In this document: positions 1-11,673 of the stretch, in pieces | How positions within the stretch are numbered: the first letter of the stretch is position 1 | Layout: each line of letters begins with the position of its first letter | Origin: Azorinus chamasolen | Taxonomy: Eukaryota; Mollusca; Bivalvia; Cardiida; Solecurtidae | NCBI GenBank assembly: GCA_963576725.1 | Contig: OY755244.1 | Span: 32,337,876-32,401,875, forward strand | Length of the DNA stretch: 64,000 bases | Direction of reading: 5' to 3' | The notes under the pieces: model-generated | The model's database searches: none | What the model saw: the letters and a program-made list of their open reading frames with translations, nothing else | Told to the model about the DNA's origin: nothing | Translations under genes and position numbers: made by a program

Positions 1-460
1 AGGTAAAAGGTCAAGGTCACCATGACCTTAACTGGTGAAATGGTTTGCGATCAATAACTGCTCAAGGGTTTGGCTTAGGATCTTTAAACTTGCTGTGGTG
101 GTTGGTCATGACAACTAGATGACCCCTATTGATTTTGAGGTCACTAGGTCAAAGGTCAAGGTCATCATGACCTTAACTGATGAAATGGTTTCCAATTAAT
201 AACTGCTCAATGGTTTGGTTCGGGATCTTCAAACTTGCTGTGGTAGTTGGTCGTGACCACTAGGTGACCCCCATAGTTGTTGAGGTCACTAGGTCAAAGG
301 TCAAGGTCACCGTGACCTTAATATGTGAAATGTTTTCTGATCAATAAATGATCATTGGTTTGGCTTAGGATCTTCAAACTTGCTGTGGTGATTAGTCATG
401 ATCGCTAGATGACCTCTATAGTTGAGGTCACTAGATCAAAGGTCAGGGGGTCTGGGGGGT
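1..460. repeat. 145-bp tandem repeat carrying palindromic AGGTCA sites
   Basis: About three copies of a 145-bp unit; equivalent bases fall at 14, 159 and 304. The array is cut by the left edge of the window and decays after about 430. Each of the three copies carries AGGTCAnnnTGACCT (14-28, 159-173, 304-318), and copies two and three are preceded by AGGTCA-A-AGGTCA (146-158, 291-303). No coding potential is seen. It could be the internal repeat of a larger non-autonomous element lying mostly outside the window. Confidence 0.9.
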
Positions 461-1080
461 ATACATGTTTTACAAACATCTCTTGTTATTATTTGTATGC
501 TGATGTTTCCTGCATTGCAGGACTTATGCTTGAATAAATAAAATTTGAAAGTTGAAAAACATTTCTAAATGTTTAAACAAGAGTTAAAATTTGCAAATGT
601 TATTAAGTTTTAAATCTTTGAATAGCTCTTGACTCTATAAACATTCATGTAATAAATAAAGACATCTTACATATTCTTTTTTCATATCAACACTTTTAAA
701 GCGTTGGCAAGCCAGAAATTGTAAAGACTCATATATCACATCATAAGCAAACAGAGCAGACCCTGATCAGGAGCTGTCTAGTCTGGGTTTACTCCATTTC
801 AGCATACATGTGATAATTTTTTCGAGGCAAAGAGGGAGATTAGCTTTTCAAATGAGGGAGATTGGGTGTCAAAGAGGGAGATTTACGCGGATGGAAAATT
901 TTGGAGTTATTTGTTGGTATAATAGGTCAGAGACCTATATTTATATGTCTCTGAATGGGCAAATATGAAAAGAACACTCCCTCCCCCCTTTACCCCTGGT
1001 TAAAAGGGAGGTATGATAAAGGCACTTTTATGCGCGACAAACCATCTTATTTACTAGAGCATTGGAACTTTTTTGCCTAT
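461..1080. other. Intergenic, no gene seen
   Basis: AT-rich DNA without a credible exon. It holds a degenerate hairpin of the CAAACAGAG/GATCAG family at about 745-800, and a short stretch (826-895) in which GAGGGAGAT occurs three times. Confidence 0.6.
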
Positions 1081-1400
1081 CTAGCACATTACAACTGTGT
1101 AATTTAGTTTGTATTAATTCTATTTATATCCTATTCCTTATTATAGTCTGTACCATTCTCTGTTCTACATCCATCCACATCTACTATATTTCCCATTCCT
1201 TTCTAATCCATTCCATCCCATCCTCTTATCTATTCTAGTTCCTTTATGTTTCATTCCATTCTATTATCTATTCTGTGCCCATATAAATAATAATCTATTC
1301 TAATTAATATTCCTTTCTATTCTATCTTTTGTATGCTATTATATATTACCATATACTCTCTTCTAATTACTATTTCTTTCTATTCCATTCCATTCTGGCC
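1081..1400. repeat. Degenerate ATTCC/TATTC pentamer-like simple repeat
   Basis: A pyrimidine-rich stretch in which TATTC, ATTCC and CATTC recur with irregular spacing, most regular at 1,190-1,270 and 1,370-1,395. It looks like an old, decayed simple-sequence satellite. At 1,398 and 1,447 a block of about 20 bp (CCAATGGATAGACTTGT) is repeated with 49-bp spacing. Confidence 0.6.
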
Positions 1401-2270
1401 AATGGATAGACTTGTATTTATTATTAAATAATTATTCTTTTTACTGGCCAATGGATAGACTTGTGTTTATTATTATTATTTTTACTATCATTATTTATAT
1501 TATTCTCATTCTTATATTATATTATTATAATTTATTGACATTATTGTTTTTATTATTTTCATTTATTTTTGTAATGCAATATATCCAGAAATTTATATTC
1601 TGAAATAAACACAATACATTTGTCACTTTCTGTCCGAAATATGGTACTATCCAAACACTAGTACACTGTCTTTGCATTTTGTAGTTTCATTTTCTGTTGG
1701 AAAAATGCTTCCCATCTTCTCATTTTTTGTGTATTTGACATCCTTATATGCTATACTCAATACATACACAATTTTATTTGAATATATTACCAAATGTCTG
1801 TGGAATTTGCCTCTATGAAATGACACATTTCACCGTTCGAAAAATCCGTGGTTTGAGGCAACCAATTTCGAGTTCCATTTTTTCTGATAAAAGCACATTT
1901 TTATTACAGCTATGCTATGTGGACATTTATAAATAAACTTATAACCTAAATTAATTTAATAAAGTAACTATTTAGATGTTTAGTCTCAGAATTTGAGAAA
2001 ATAAGATTTTCTTCAACAGAAATTTAGTAGAATCTGACCGTGAAGAAAAAAGCATACATGTAATGACGACAGTGTAATACACCAGAGACATATTCATACA
2101 CGATTGTTTCTGTTACGGAATACACACATTCCAAGGTAAATAACACACCATGCTGACCATTTAATCCCTTTTACTGGGGTCACAATTACTTAGATACGAT
2201 AACGTAGCTCTATTCCTAAACTGGACGCTAGTCATTATCAGTCTTACAGCTACGATATCGCATCTAACAA
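1401..2270. other. AT-rich intergenic, nothing recognised
   Basis: Short open frames occur here only by chance, with low-complexity I/L/Y/F-rich translation. No splice-framed exon, RNA gene or repeat beyond A/T runs was recognised. Confidence 0.5.
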
Positions 2271-2560
2271 TTACTCAGCAGGGTATTTAGGGCATGTTGC
2301 GGTGGTCTTTGATAAGGGGCAACATGGCGAGGTACTACAAAAGGGACACGGCGCTGTGCCTGCCATGATAAACAGGGCAGTAAATAAGTCAACAACACTG
2401 GTTCTTTGAGGTGTCTGGCAAGCGCTTATGTCAAAAAATGATAGAAAATGGGGTGGGAAAAAATAAAAATCATTTTTATTCAGAAATCGGGAGATTTCGT
2501 CTCCCGGCCGGGACTTGCGGGAGTTGGGCTCAAATCCGGTAGTCTCCCGCACAATCCGGT
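2271..2560 (-). other. Unidentified GC-richer patch with a minus-strand open frame
   Basis: A 93-codon minus-strand frame is cysteine-, proline- and serine-rich in its C-terminal half. I do not recognise a domain. The patch is GC-richer than its surroundings, and at 2,483-2,565 it contains several CTCCCG/CGGGAG-type inverted words (GGGAGATTTCGTCTCCCG and CCGGTAGTCTCCCG). That fits a fragment of a dispersed repeat better than a gene. Confidence 0.3.
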
Positions 2561-3280
2561 AGTTATCACATGTATGCCATTTGCCAAAGGCATTGAAAAG
2601 AATATTTACCGAGTTAACGGTTAAGGGGTTGGTAAAGAATATTTTTAGTACTGCCTGTGTCTCAGAATATATATTAAGTTATTAGGGTCACATACCGTTT
2701 AAGAAGAATTTCCTTGATTTTGCTTTAAAGTTGTCCCTTCTGTTCCTGTCTGCTTTTGAAGATACTTCTTGGAGATGATCTGGGAAACGACAAGTTGTTA
2801 AAAAAGTAACAAACTGTTGATATTCAGCTAACTTCATTTTGACAATCAACGGAGTAGATGATACAATTTAATATTTAAGATTGTGTTTTATAGTGCATGT
2901 ACCAGTATCTCTTGGAGTCACACCCATAAATTCTTATTGGTCAGTTAGAAAATTTGGACATAGGATTTTCACACCTCTGTGACCACACTAAAACAACAGT
3001 TTTGGTTGTGGATTGCCCTACCCCTGACAGCTTGTCATATTGCCCCTTGACCAGGATTAATTGATGTATATATCTATGTTTGATCCCCATGCTGAACCCA
3101 TGTACCTGGGTGTAATAAAACTTAAAGGTATGTTATGTAATGTCAATAATTGGGTCAGATTCAAAATTGAAACATCACATGACATTTTCATCCATCCTCA
3201 ATATATTCAGTTCGGTTTTCACACCTGTAGGTCTCCTCAGAAATAACATTGTAATTAATTAGAAGCCATCAACAACTGAC
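2561..3280. other. Intergenic, nothing recognised
   Basis: AT-rich sequence with no credible exon or repeat. A 61-codon plus frame at 3,061-3,246 shows no recognisable motif, and its start has no supporting context. Confidence 0.5.
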
Positions 3281-3346
3281 ACTTAAAAGATCATGTAAAT
3301 ATACGAGACCATAATTGGTCTCGTATATTTACATGATCTTTTAAGT
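3281..3346. repeat. Perfect 31-bp-arm inverted repeat (hairpin)
   Basis: Arms 3,281-3,311 and 3,316-3,346 are exact reverse complements separated by 4 bp. Transcribed in either direction this would fold into an uninterrupted 31-bp stem. It has no recognised coding neighbour. It may be a fold-back element core, or an artefact of inverted template joining. Confidence 0.9.
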
Positions 3347-3882
3347 GATTAAAAATTCAGTAATTAAAAGGCAAGATTGAGGTATTGGAACCATACACTT
3401 TAAAATAAATGAAATATGAAAAAAAATGAAAAAAAAAACCCACAATTATTCAGAAAGATGTATACGTAAAAAAGTTTATGGACAATCAATTTTAATTTCA
3501 TATTATGCAATCCTTTGCTGAAATATTATTATATAGAAAAAAGTATATTTAATCATGAATGTTTATCCCATAAGGGTTATACTAAAATAGATGTTCAAAT
3601 AAAATACACGATTACAATTCCATTATTGTAAAACGTAAGTTTAGATTAGTAATAAGCAGATTCAGTCCAGTGTCATTGATTAGTATAATACACATAGTTA
3701 TAGTATATAGCAAATACAAACAAATTAAAAAATAAAACCCAAAATAAAGTGTTTTTTGGTGAAGCCTGGACTTCTTTTATTCCATATACCAAATATAACA
3801 TGGGCAAAAATTATTCAGCTGGTAAAAAAAAGTTGGATCTGATGTTTGTTTAAATAGAAATATCAGAATTGAAAAAAATAGC
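3347..3882. other. AT-rich intergenic, nothing recognised
   Basis: Very A-rich sequence with poly-A stretches at 3,419-3,438. No exon or RNA gene is visible. Confidence 0.5.
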
Positions 3883-4262
3883 CTACACTGTTGACATATG
3901 GATACTTATATTTCAAACTCATTACATACTCAATTTTTAAATTAAATGCATAAGTATAAATATAAGTGGATTAATGCCCTAGTGGGCTCTTGTTCCAATG
4001 GTAATTGGTCAAATCTGACCACAAGCAAATTGGACCCCAAGTCAAATCAGATTAGATCCAAATCGGACAGGGTCAAATCGGACCAGTTTTTATAATGGTA
4101 ATTTAAGTCTACACTGTTGACTTATGAATACTTATGTTTTAAACTCATTGGGCTCTTGTCCCAATGGTAATTGGTCAAATCGGACCACAAGCAAATTAGA
4201 CCGGAGTCAAATCAGATTAGATCCAAATCAGACAGGGTCAAATCAGACCATTTTTATAATGG
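3883..4262. repeat. Imperfect tandem duplication
   Basis: The block from CTACACTGTTGAC (3,883) through the words TGGGCTCTTG, GGTCAAATC and GATTAGATCC recurs from 4,109. The offset is 226 bp at the start and 166 bp in the later part, so the second copy lacks about 60 bp. It is not coding. The recurrent GTCAAATC(A/G)GA words are themselves a short internal repeat. Confidence 0.8.
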
Positions 4263-4454
4263 TACTTCACTAAAATCTTATATATTTGCAACTATTTTTG
4301 CTTGTGAATACCAAAGTATGATATTAATATGATTTTAATCATGAATTGAACATTGAATTATTCTAAAATAGGCTTGTTTTGTGCACATTTTAGTCAAATT
4401 ACATATAACAATTTATCATATTTCTCTTTTATTCGAAATCATTAGTTGATTAAA

Positions 4455-4545
4455 GCGGGGTACGGACAAAACCCCAGTAGGACAAAACCCCACAGGACAC
4501 AACCCCATGATTGCCGAATGTAGCAAGGCAGACGAAACCCCATAT
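4455..4545. repeat. Short tandem CCCCA/GGACAAAA repeat
   Basis: Four imperfect occurrences of GGACAAAACCCC or GACGAAACCCC in under 90 bp. No function is inferred. Confidence 0.5.
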
Positions 4546-4596
4546 GTTAACATAAATGGGTTATAAATCAACTTTTAGATAATTTCAAGAAGAAAC

Positions 4597-4865
4597 CCTC
4601 GACCAGAATATAAATTCAAAGCAAGATTCTTAAATTTTCAAATTTAAAGTTACAATCTGCAAATAAAAATACAGTGTAGTAGTTAAAGCATAATTAAAAT
4701 TAGGTCAACTTATGAATAAATGAAGATTACATTCATAGCTAAATGGGCTATAATTTACTTTTAAATTTAATTTCTAATGTACTAATGAGGTTGTGTTTAG
4801 CTGTATCAATGATCGGAATATAAATTCAAAGCGAGATTTTAAAATTTTCAAATTTAAACTTACAA
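4597..4865. repeat. Two-copy direct repeat, spacing 210 bp
   Basis: The stretch beginning GA(C/T)C(A/G)GAATATAAATTC is present at 4,601 and 4,811 and stays alignable for about 55 bp. It immediately precedes the 178-bp tandem repeat. Confidence 0.6.
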
Positions 4866-4870
4866 GGGAT

Positions 4871-5300
4871 TGATTTGGACAAATACTACCTGTTGTGATA
4901 GTGAAAAGGTACTTGGTTTTGTTTCAGTACATACATGGTATTACATCATTTTGCCTCAACATTTTAGGTGGATTTATATTCTAAAATAAATATAACTATC
5001 ATTGACAAATAGTGTAGATCCTGATTAAATCACTTCCTTACACATGCTTGATTTGGACAAACACTACCTGTTGTGATAGTGACCAGGTACTTGGTTTTGT
5101 TTGATACATACATGGTTTAATATAATTTTGCCTCAACATTTTAGGTGTGATTTATATTCTAAAAAAATCTAACTATCAATGACAAATAGTGTAGATCCTG
5201 ATTAAATCACTTCCTTAAAAGTAAATGATTTGGACAAACAGTAACACTACCTGTTGTGATAGTGAAAATGTACTTGGTTTTATTTGGTACATACAAACAG
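4871..5300. repeat. About 178-bp tandem repeat, roughly 2.4 copies
   Basis: TGATTTGGAC starts at 4,871, 5,049 and 5,226, giving periods of 178 and 177 bp. Copies share CTACCTGTTGTGATAGTGA, GCCTCAACATTTTAGGTG and GTAGATCCTGATTAAATCAC. The third copy is truncated near 5,300. Confidence 0.9.
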
Positions 5301-5850
5301 TAGTGAAAATAATTTCTAATCTTAACTTACAAACAAGGTAGACCCAAATCAGATTATCAATTTTACAAACCCGACGGCTGATCTGGTTCTACTCTTTCTG
5401 CAAATGTCATTTGGCCTTACAGACATACAGAACTAGGTGAGCAAATTACGAGGGATCTACTGTGTGGATATATGGGGTGGGGGGGGGGGGGGGTTAATAT
5501 GCATCTTGAGGGATCTAGTATCCGAGTGGGCTAGTGTCTATACAGAAATGATGATGATTGTTTAATATTTAAATATTCATGTCTTTGTCAACACTTGTAT
5601 AGCACTAGATCATGTAGAAGTCGATATCGTGCTACTTTCGGTTTTAACAATATCCCTGTCAGCCTGCAACAGTCACATAACAAGCAAATTTGTTATCATA
5701 AGAATTCATAACTAAATGTGCTTCTTCGTTGCATACATAAAATATACTTATTTGATAGCTAAATTTATTAAATGTAGAATTTTATTAATTTATTTGTGTA
5801 CCGGAAATTGTTGACTTGCAGATTTTTACACCGGAGCTGACCGATATTTC
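5301..5850. other. Intergenic with a poly-G tract
   Basis: No exon was recognised. A run of 15 G lies at 5,479-5,493, preceded by GGGG at 5,474-5,477. AT-rich sequence follows up to a GC-richer patch that begins near 5,810. Confidence 0.5.
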
Positions 5851-5861
5851 TGCGCATGCGT
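5851..5861. promoter_or_regulatory. NRF-1-like site in a promoter-like patch
   Basis: TGCGCATGCGT differs by one base from the NRF-1 consensus core (YGCGCAYGCGC). It lies in a locally CpG-containing patch (about 5,810-5,960), unlike the AT-rich surroundings. A good donor sequence (CCG|GTGAGC) follows at 5,929, so a first exon at about 5,860-5,928 is conceivable. No initiator or transcript evidence is available; the call is weak. Confidence 0.25.
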
Positions 5862-6109
5862 ATTATCGCGGACTTGAATATTTTACGGGACTTGCAGATT
5901 TTACGGTACAGCGTATTTGGTGTGACCCCGGTGAGCAATTGCTTCCGGAGGTCGTAGTACAGTAAGAAGTAGTTCTTTAGAACTGCAGTGCTTTAAATAT
6001 GAGCTAATAAGTGTCTCTTAAGAACTTGACAGGCTGAATAATTGCATATTTTCAAGTTATTGTGTGTATTCTCTGCCCATTGGGGTCATTTTTTGTGACT
6101 CTCTTGCAG

Positions 6110-6187
6110 GACTACTTCCTCTGGTGGATGTTGGGAAATATGTGTGTGGAGCGTCAGAATGGCCCAAATTTAAAGCGAAAATAGATG
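6110..6187 (+). CDS. Candidate internal exon of an unidentified gene
   Basis: The stretch is framed by a pyrimidine-rich acceptor ending TTGCAG at 6,104-6,109 and a possible donor GTGTGT at 6,188. One frame (from 6,112) gives 25 codons starting LLPLVDVGKY and ending in a charged tail, and is open on both sides of the putative exon. I do not recognise the peptide and could not place neighbouring exons. If real, it would belong to the gene that starts in the 5.8-5.9 kb patch, and the satellite array would lie in its next intron. It may equally be a chance open frame. Confidence 0.2.
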
Positions 6188-6489
6188 GTGTGTACATACT
6201 TTTGTGTGTAGCGAAAAAAGTCAACGTTCTTGACCTTGTTTTCTGGTGATCTAGAGACTGTGTTTGGACTAAATATGAACGTGTTAACAGGGTAAAACCC
6301 AAATCTATGCCTGGAAGTAGCTATGGGATGCAGAAAATGCCTGTTTTTACATAGAATAAAGAAGGGCAAAAGTGACCGGGCTCACACCATTTGAAAACAA
6401 GGGAATGAACTCATAAAATATTTCCGAATCTACAGAAGATGGATACTACTAAAACCCGATACATCAAAAATTTGCGGTAAAGAAACATT
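6188..6489. other. Unique-looking left flank of the satellite array
   Basis: About 300 bp of ordinary sequence with no feature recognised. The first satellite-like words (CCGGGTCAATCGGGG) appear at 6,493. Confidence 0.5.
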
Positions 6490-9400
6490 CACTCCGGGTC
6501 AATCGGGGTCAACTTTATTGACCCCCGGGGGGGTCAACCAAGCCTTAGCAACAGCCCTCAGGAGAAGGTGGGGCACCCCGCGCGCACGGGGCACCCCGCG
6601 CGCACGGGACACCTTCGGTGCACCCCAATGAGCGCCCCGGTGAATTACGATGACATTCCGGGTCAATCGGGGTCAACTTTATTGACCCCCGGGGGGGGTC
6701 AACCAAGCCTTAGCAACAGCCCTCAGGAGAAGGTGGGGCACCCGCGCACACGGGACACCCTCGGTGCACCCCAATGAGCGCCCCGGTGAATTACGATGAC
6801 ATTCCGGGTCAATCGGGGTCAACTTTATTGACCCCCGGGGGGGTCAACCAAGCCTTAGCAACAGCCCTCAGGAGAAGGTGGGGCACCCCGCGCGCACGGG
6901 GCACCCCGCGCGCACGGGACACCTTCGGTGCACCCCAATGAGCGCCCCGGTGAATTACGATGACATTCCGGGTCAATCGGGGTCAACTTTATTGACCCCC
7001 GGGGGGGGTCAACCAAGCCTTAGCAACAGCCCTCAGGAGAAGGTGGGGCACCCGCGCGCACGGGACACCCTCGGTGCACCCCAATGAGCGCCCCGGTGAA
7101 TTACGATGACATTCCGGGTCAATCGGGGTCAACTTTATTGACCCCCGGGGGGGTCAACCAAGCCTTAGCAACAGCCCTCAGGAGAAGGTGGGGCACCCCG
7201 CGCGCACGGGGCACCCCGCGCGCACGGGACACCTTCGGTGCACCCCAATGAGCGCCCCGGTGAATTACGATGACATTCCGGGTCAATCGGGGTCAACTTT
7301 ATTGACCCCCGGGGGGGGGCAACCAAGCCTTAGCAACAGCCCTCAGGAGAAGGTGGGGCACCCGCGCGCACGGGACACCCTCGGTGCACCCCAATGAGCG
7401 CCCCGGTGAATTACGATGACATTCCGGGTCAATCGGGGTCAACTTTATTGACCCCCGGGGGGGTCAACCAAGCCTTAGCAACAGCCCTCAGGAGAAGGTG
7501 GGGCACCCCGCGCGCACGGGGCACCCCGCGCGCACGGGACACCTTCGGTGCACCCCAATGAGCGCCCCGGTGAATTACGATGACATTCCGGGTCAATCGG
7601 GGTCAACTTTATTGACCCCCGGGGGGTCAACCAAGCCTTAGCAACAGCCCTCAGGAGAAGGTGGGGCACCCCGCGCGCACGGGGCACCCCGCGCGCACGG
7701 GACACCTTCGGTGCACCCCAATGAGCGCCCCGGTGAATTACGATGACATTCCGGGTCAATCGGGGTCAACTTTATTGACCCCCGGGGGGGTCAACCAAGC
7801 CTTAGCAACAGCCCTCAGGAGAAGGTGGGGCACCCCGCGCGCACGGGACACCCTCGGTGCACCCCAATGAGCGCCCCGGTGAATTACGATGACATTCCGG
7901 GTCAATCGGGGTCAACTTTATTGACCCCCGGGGGGGTCAACCAAGCCTTAGCAACAGCCCTCAGGAGAAGGTGGGGCACCCCGCGCGCACGGGGCACCCC
8001 GCGCGCACGGGACACCTTCGGTGCACCCCAATGAGCGCCCCGGTGAATTACGATGACATTCCGGGTCAATCGGGGTCAACTTTATTGACCCCCGGGGGGG
8101 GTCAACCAAGCCTTAGCAACAGCCCTCAGGAGAAGGTGGGGCACCCGCGCGCACGGGACACCCTCGGTGCACCCCAATGAGCGCCCCGGTGAATTACGAT
8201 GACATTCCGGGTCAATCGGGGTCAACTTTATTGACCCCCGGGGGGGTCAACCAAGCCTTAGCAACAGCCCTCAGGAGAAGGTGGGGCACCCCGCGCGCAC
8301 GGGGCACCCCGCGCGCACGGGACACCTTCGGTGCACCCCAATGAGCGCCCCGGTGAATTACGATGACATTCCGGGTCAATCGGGGTCAACTTTATTGACC
8401 CCCGGGGGGGGTCAACCAAGCCTTAGCAACAGCCCTCAGGAGAAGGTGGGGCACCCGCGCGCACGGGACACCCTCGGTGCACCCCAATGAGCGCCCCGGT
8501 GAATTACGATGACATTCCGGGTCAATCGGGTCAACTTTATTGACCCCCGGGGGGTCAACCAAGCTTAGCAACAGCCCTCAGGAGAAGGTGGGGCACCCCG
8601 CGCGCACGGGGCACCCCGCGCGCACGGGACACCTTCGGTGCACCCCAATGAGCGCCCCGGTGAATTACGATGACATTCCGGGTCAATCGGGGTCAACTTT
8701 ATTGACCCCCGGGGGGGGTCAACCAAGCCTTAGCAACAGCCCTCAGGAGAAGGTGGGGCACCCGCGCGCACGGGACACCCTCGGTGCACCCCAATGAGCG
8801 CCCCGGTGAATTACGATGACATTCCGGGTCAATCGGGGTCAACTTTATTGACCCCCGGGGGGTCAACCAAGCCTTAGCAACAGCCCTCAGGAGAAGGTGG
8901 GGCACCCCGCGCGCACGGGGCACCCCGCGCGCACGGGACACCTTCGGTGCACCCCAATGAGCGCCCCGGTGAATTACGATGACATTCCGGGTCAATCGGG
9001 GTCAACTTTATTGACCCCCGGGGGGGTCAACCAAGCCTTAGCAACAGCCCTCAGGAGAAGGTGGGGCACCCGCGCGCACGGGACACCCTCGGTGCACCCC
9101 AATGAGCGCCCGGTGAATTACGATGACATTCCGGGTCAATCGGGGTCAACTTTATTGACCCCCGGGGGGGTCAACCAAGCCTTAGCAACAGCCCTCAGGA
9201 GAAGGTGGGGCACCCCGCGCGCACGGGGCACCCCGCGCGCACGGGACACCTTCGGTGCACCCCAATGAGCGCCCCGGTGAATTACGATGACATTCCGGGT
9301 CAATCGGGGTCAACTTTATTGACCCCCGGGGGGGGTCAACCAAGCCTTAGCAACAGCCCTCAGGAGAAGGTGGGGCACCCGCGCGCACGGGACACCCTCG

Positions 9401-11673
9401 GTGCACCCCAATGAGCGCCCCGGTGAATTACGATGACATTCCGGTCAATCGGGGTCAACTTTATTGACCCCCGGGGGGGTCAACCAAGCCTTAGCAACAG
9501 CCCTCAGGAGAAGGTGGGGCACCCCGCGCGCACGGGGCACCCCGCGCGCACGGGACACCTTCGGTGCACCCCAATGAGCGCCCCGGTGAATTACGATGAC
9601 ATTCCGGGTCAATCGGGGTCAACTTTATTGACCCCCGGGGGGGGTCAACCAAGCCTTAGCAACAGCCCTCAGGAGAAGGTGGGGCACCCGCGCGCACGGG
9701 ACACCCTCGGTGCACCCCAATGAGCGCCCCGGTGAATTACGATGACATTCCGGGTCAATCGGGGTCAACTTTATTGACCCCCGGGGGGGTCAACCAAGCC
9801 TTAGCAACAGCCCTCAGGAGAAGGTGGGGCACCCCGCGCGCACGGGGCACCCCGCGCGCACGGGACACCTTCGGTGCACCCCAATGAGCGCCCCGGTGAA
9901 TTACGATGACATTCCGGGTCAATCGGGGTCAACTTTATTGACCCCCGGGGGGGTCAACCAAGCCTTAGCAACAGCCCTCAGGAGAAGGTGGGGCACCCGC
10001 GCGCACGGGACACCCTCGGTGCACCCCAATGAGCGCCCCGGTGAATTACGATGACATTCCGGGTCAATCGGGGTCAACTTTATTGACCCCCGGGGGGGTC
10101 AACCAAGCCTTAGCAACAGCCCTCAGGAGAAGGTGGGGCACCCCGCGCGCACGGGGCACCCCGCGCGCACGGGACACCTTCGGTGCACCCCAATGAGCGC
10201 CCCGGTGAATTACGATGACATTCCGGGTCAATCGGGGTCAACTTTATTGACCCCCGGGGGGGGTCAACCAAGCCTTAGCAACAGCCCTCAGGAGAAGGTG
10301 GGGCACCCGCGCGCACGGGACACCCTCGGTGCACCCCAATGAGCGCCCCGGTGAATTACGATGACATTCCGGGTCAATCGGGGTCAACTTTATTGACCCC
10401 CGGGGGGGTCAACCAAGCCTTAGCAACAGCCCTCAGGAGAAGGTGGGGCACCCCGCGCGCACGGGGCACCCGCGCGCACGGGACACCTTCGGTGCACCCC
10501 AATGAGCGCCCCGGTGAATTACGATGACATTCCGGGTCAATCGGGGTCAACTTTATTGACCCCCGGGGGGGGTCAACCAAGCCTTAGCAACAGCCCTCAG
10601 GAGAAGGTGGGGCACCCGCGCGCACGGGACACCCTCGGTGCACCCCAATGAGCGCCCCGGTGAATTACGATGACATTCCGGGTCAATCGGGGTCAACTTT
10701 ATTGACCCCGGGGGGGTCAACCAAGCCTTAGCAACAGCCCTCAGGAGAAGGTGGGGCACCCCGCGCGCACGGGCACCCCGCCGCACGGGACACCTTCGGT
10801 GCACCCAATGAGCGCCCCGGTGAATTACGATGACATTCCGGGTCAATCGGGGTCAACTTTATTGACCCCCGGGGGGGGTCAACCAAGCCTTAGCAACAGC
10901 CCTCAGGAGAAGGTGGGGCACCCGCGCGCACGGGACACCCTCGGTGCACCCCAATGAGCGCCCCGGTGAATTACGATGACATTCCGGGTCAATCGGGGTC
11001 AACTTTATTGACCCCCGGGGGGGTCAACCAAGCCTTAGCAACAGCCCTCAGGAGAAGGTGGGGCACCCCGCGCGCACGGGGCACCCCGCGCGCACGGGAC
11101 ACTTCGGTGCACCCCAATGAGCGCCCCGGTGAATTACGATGACATTCCGGGTCAATCGGGGTCAACTTTATTGACCCCCGGGGGGGTCAACCAAGCCTTA
11201 GCAACAGCCCTCAGGAGAAGGTGGGGCACCCGCGCGCACGGGACACCTCGGTGCACCCCAATGAGCGCCCCGGTGAATTACGATGACATTCCGGGTCAAT
11301 CGGGGTCAACTTTATTGACCCCCGGGGGGGTCAACCAAGCCTTAGCAACAGCCCTCAGGAGAAGGTGGGGCACCCCGCGCGCACGGGGCACCCCGCGCGC
11401 ACGGGACACCTTCGGTGCACCCCAATGAGCGCCCCGGTGAATTACGATGACATTCCGGGTCAATCGGGGTCAACTTTATTGACCCCCGGGGGGGGTCAAC
11501 CAAGCCTTAGCAACAGCCCTCAGGAGAAGGTGGGGCACCCGCGCGCACGGGACACCCTCGGTGCACCCCAATGAGCGCCCCGGTGAATTACGATGACATT
11601 CCGGGTCAATCGGGGTCAACTTTATTGACCCCCGGGGGGTCAACCAAGCCTTAGCAACAGCCCTCAGGAGAAG

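Noticed and set aside
6600..6700. G-quadruplex motifs in the satellite
   Set aside because: G runs are separated by loops longer than the usual 7 bases, so the canonical pattern is not met.
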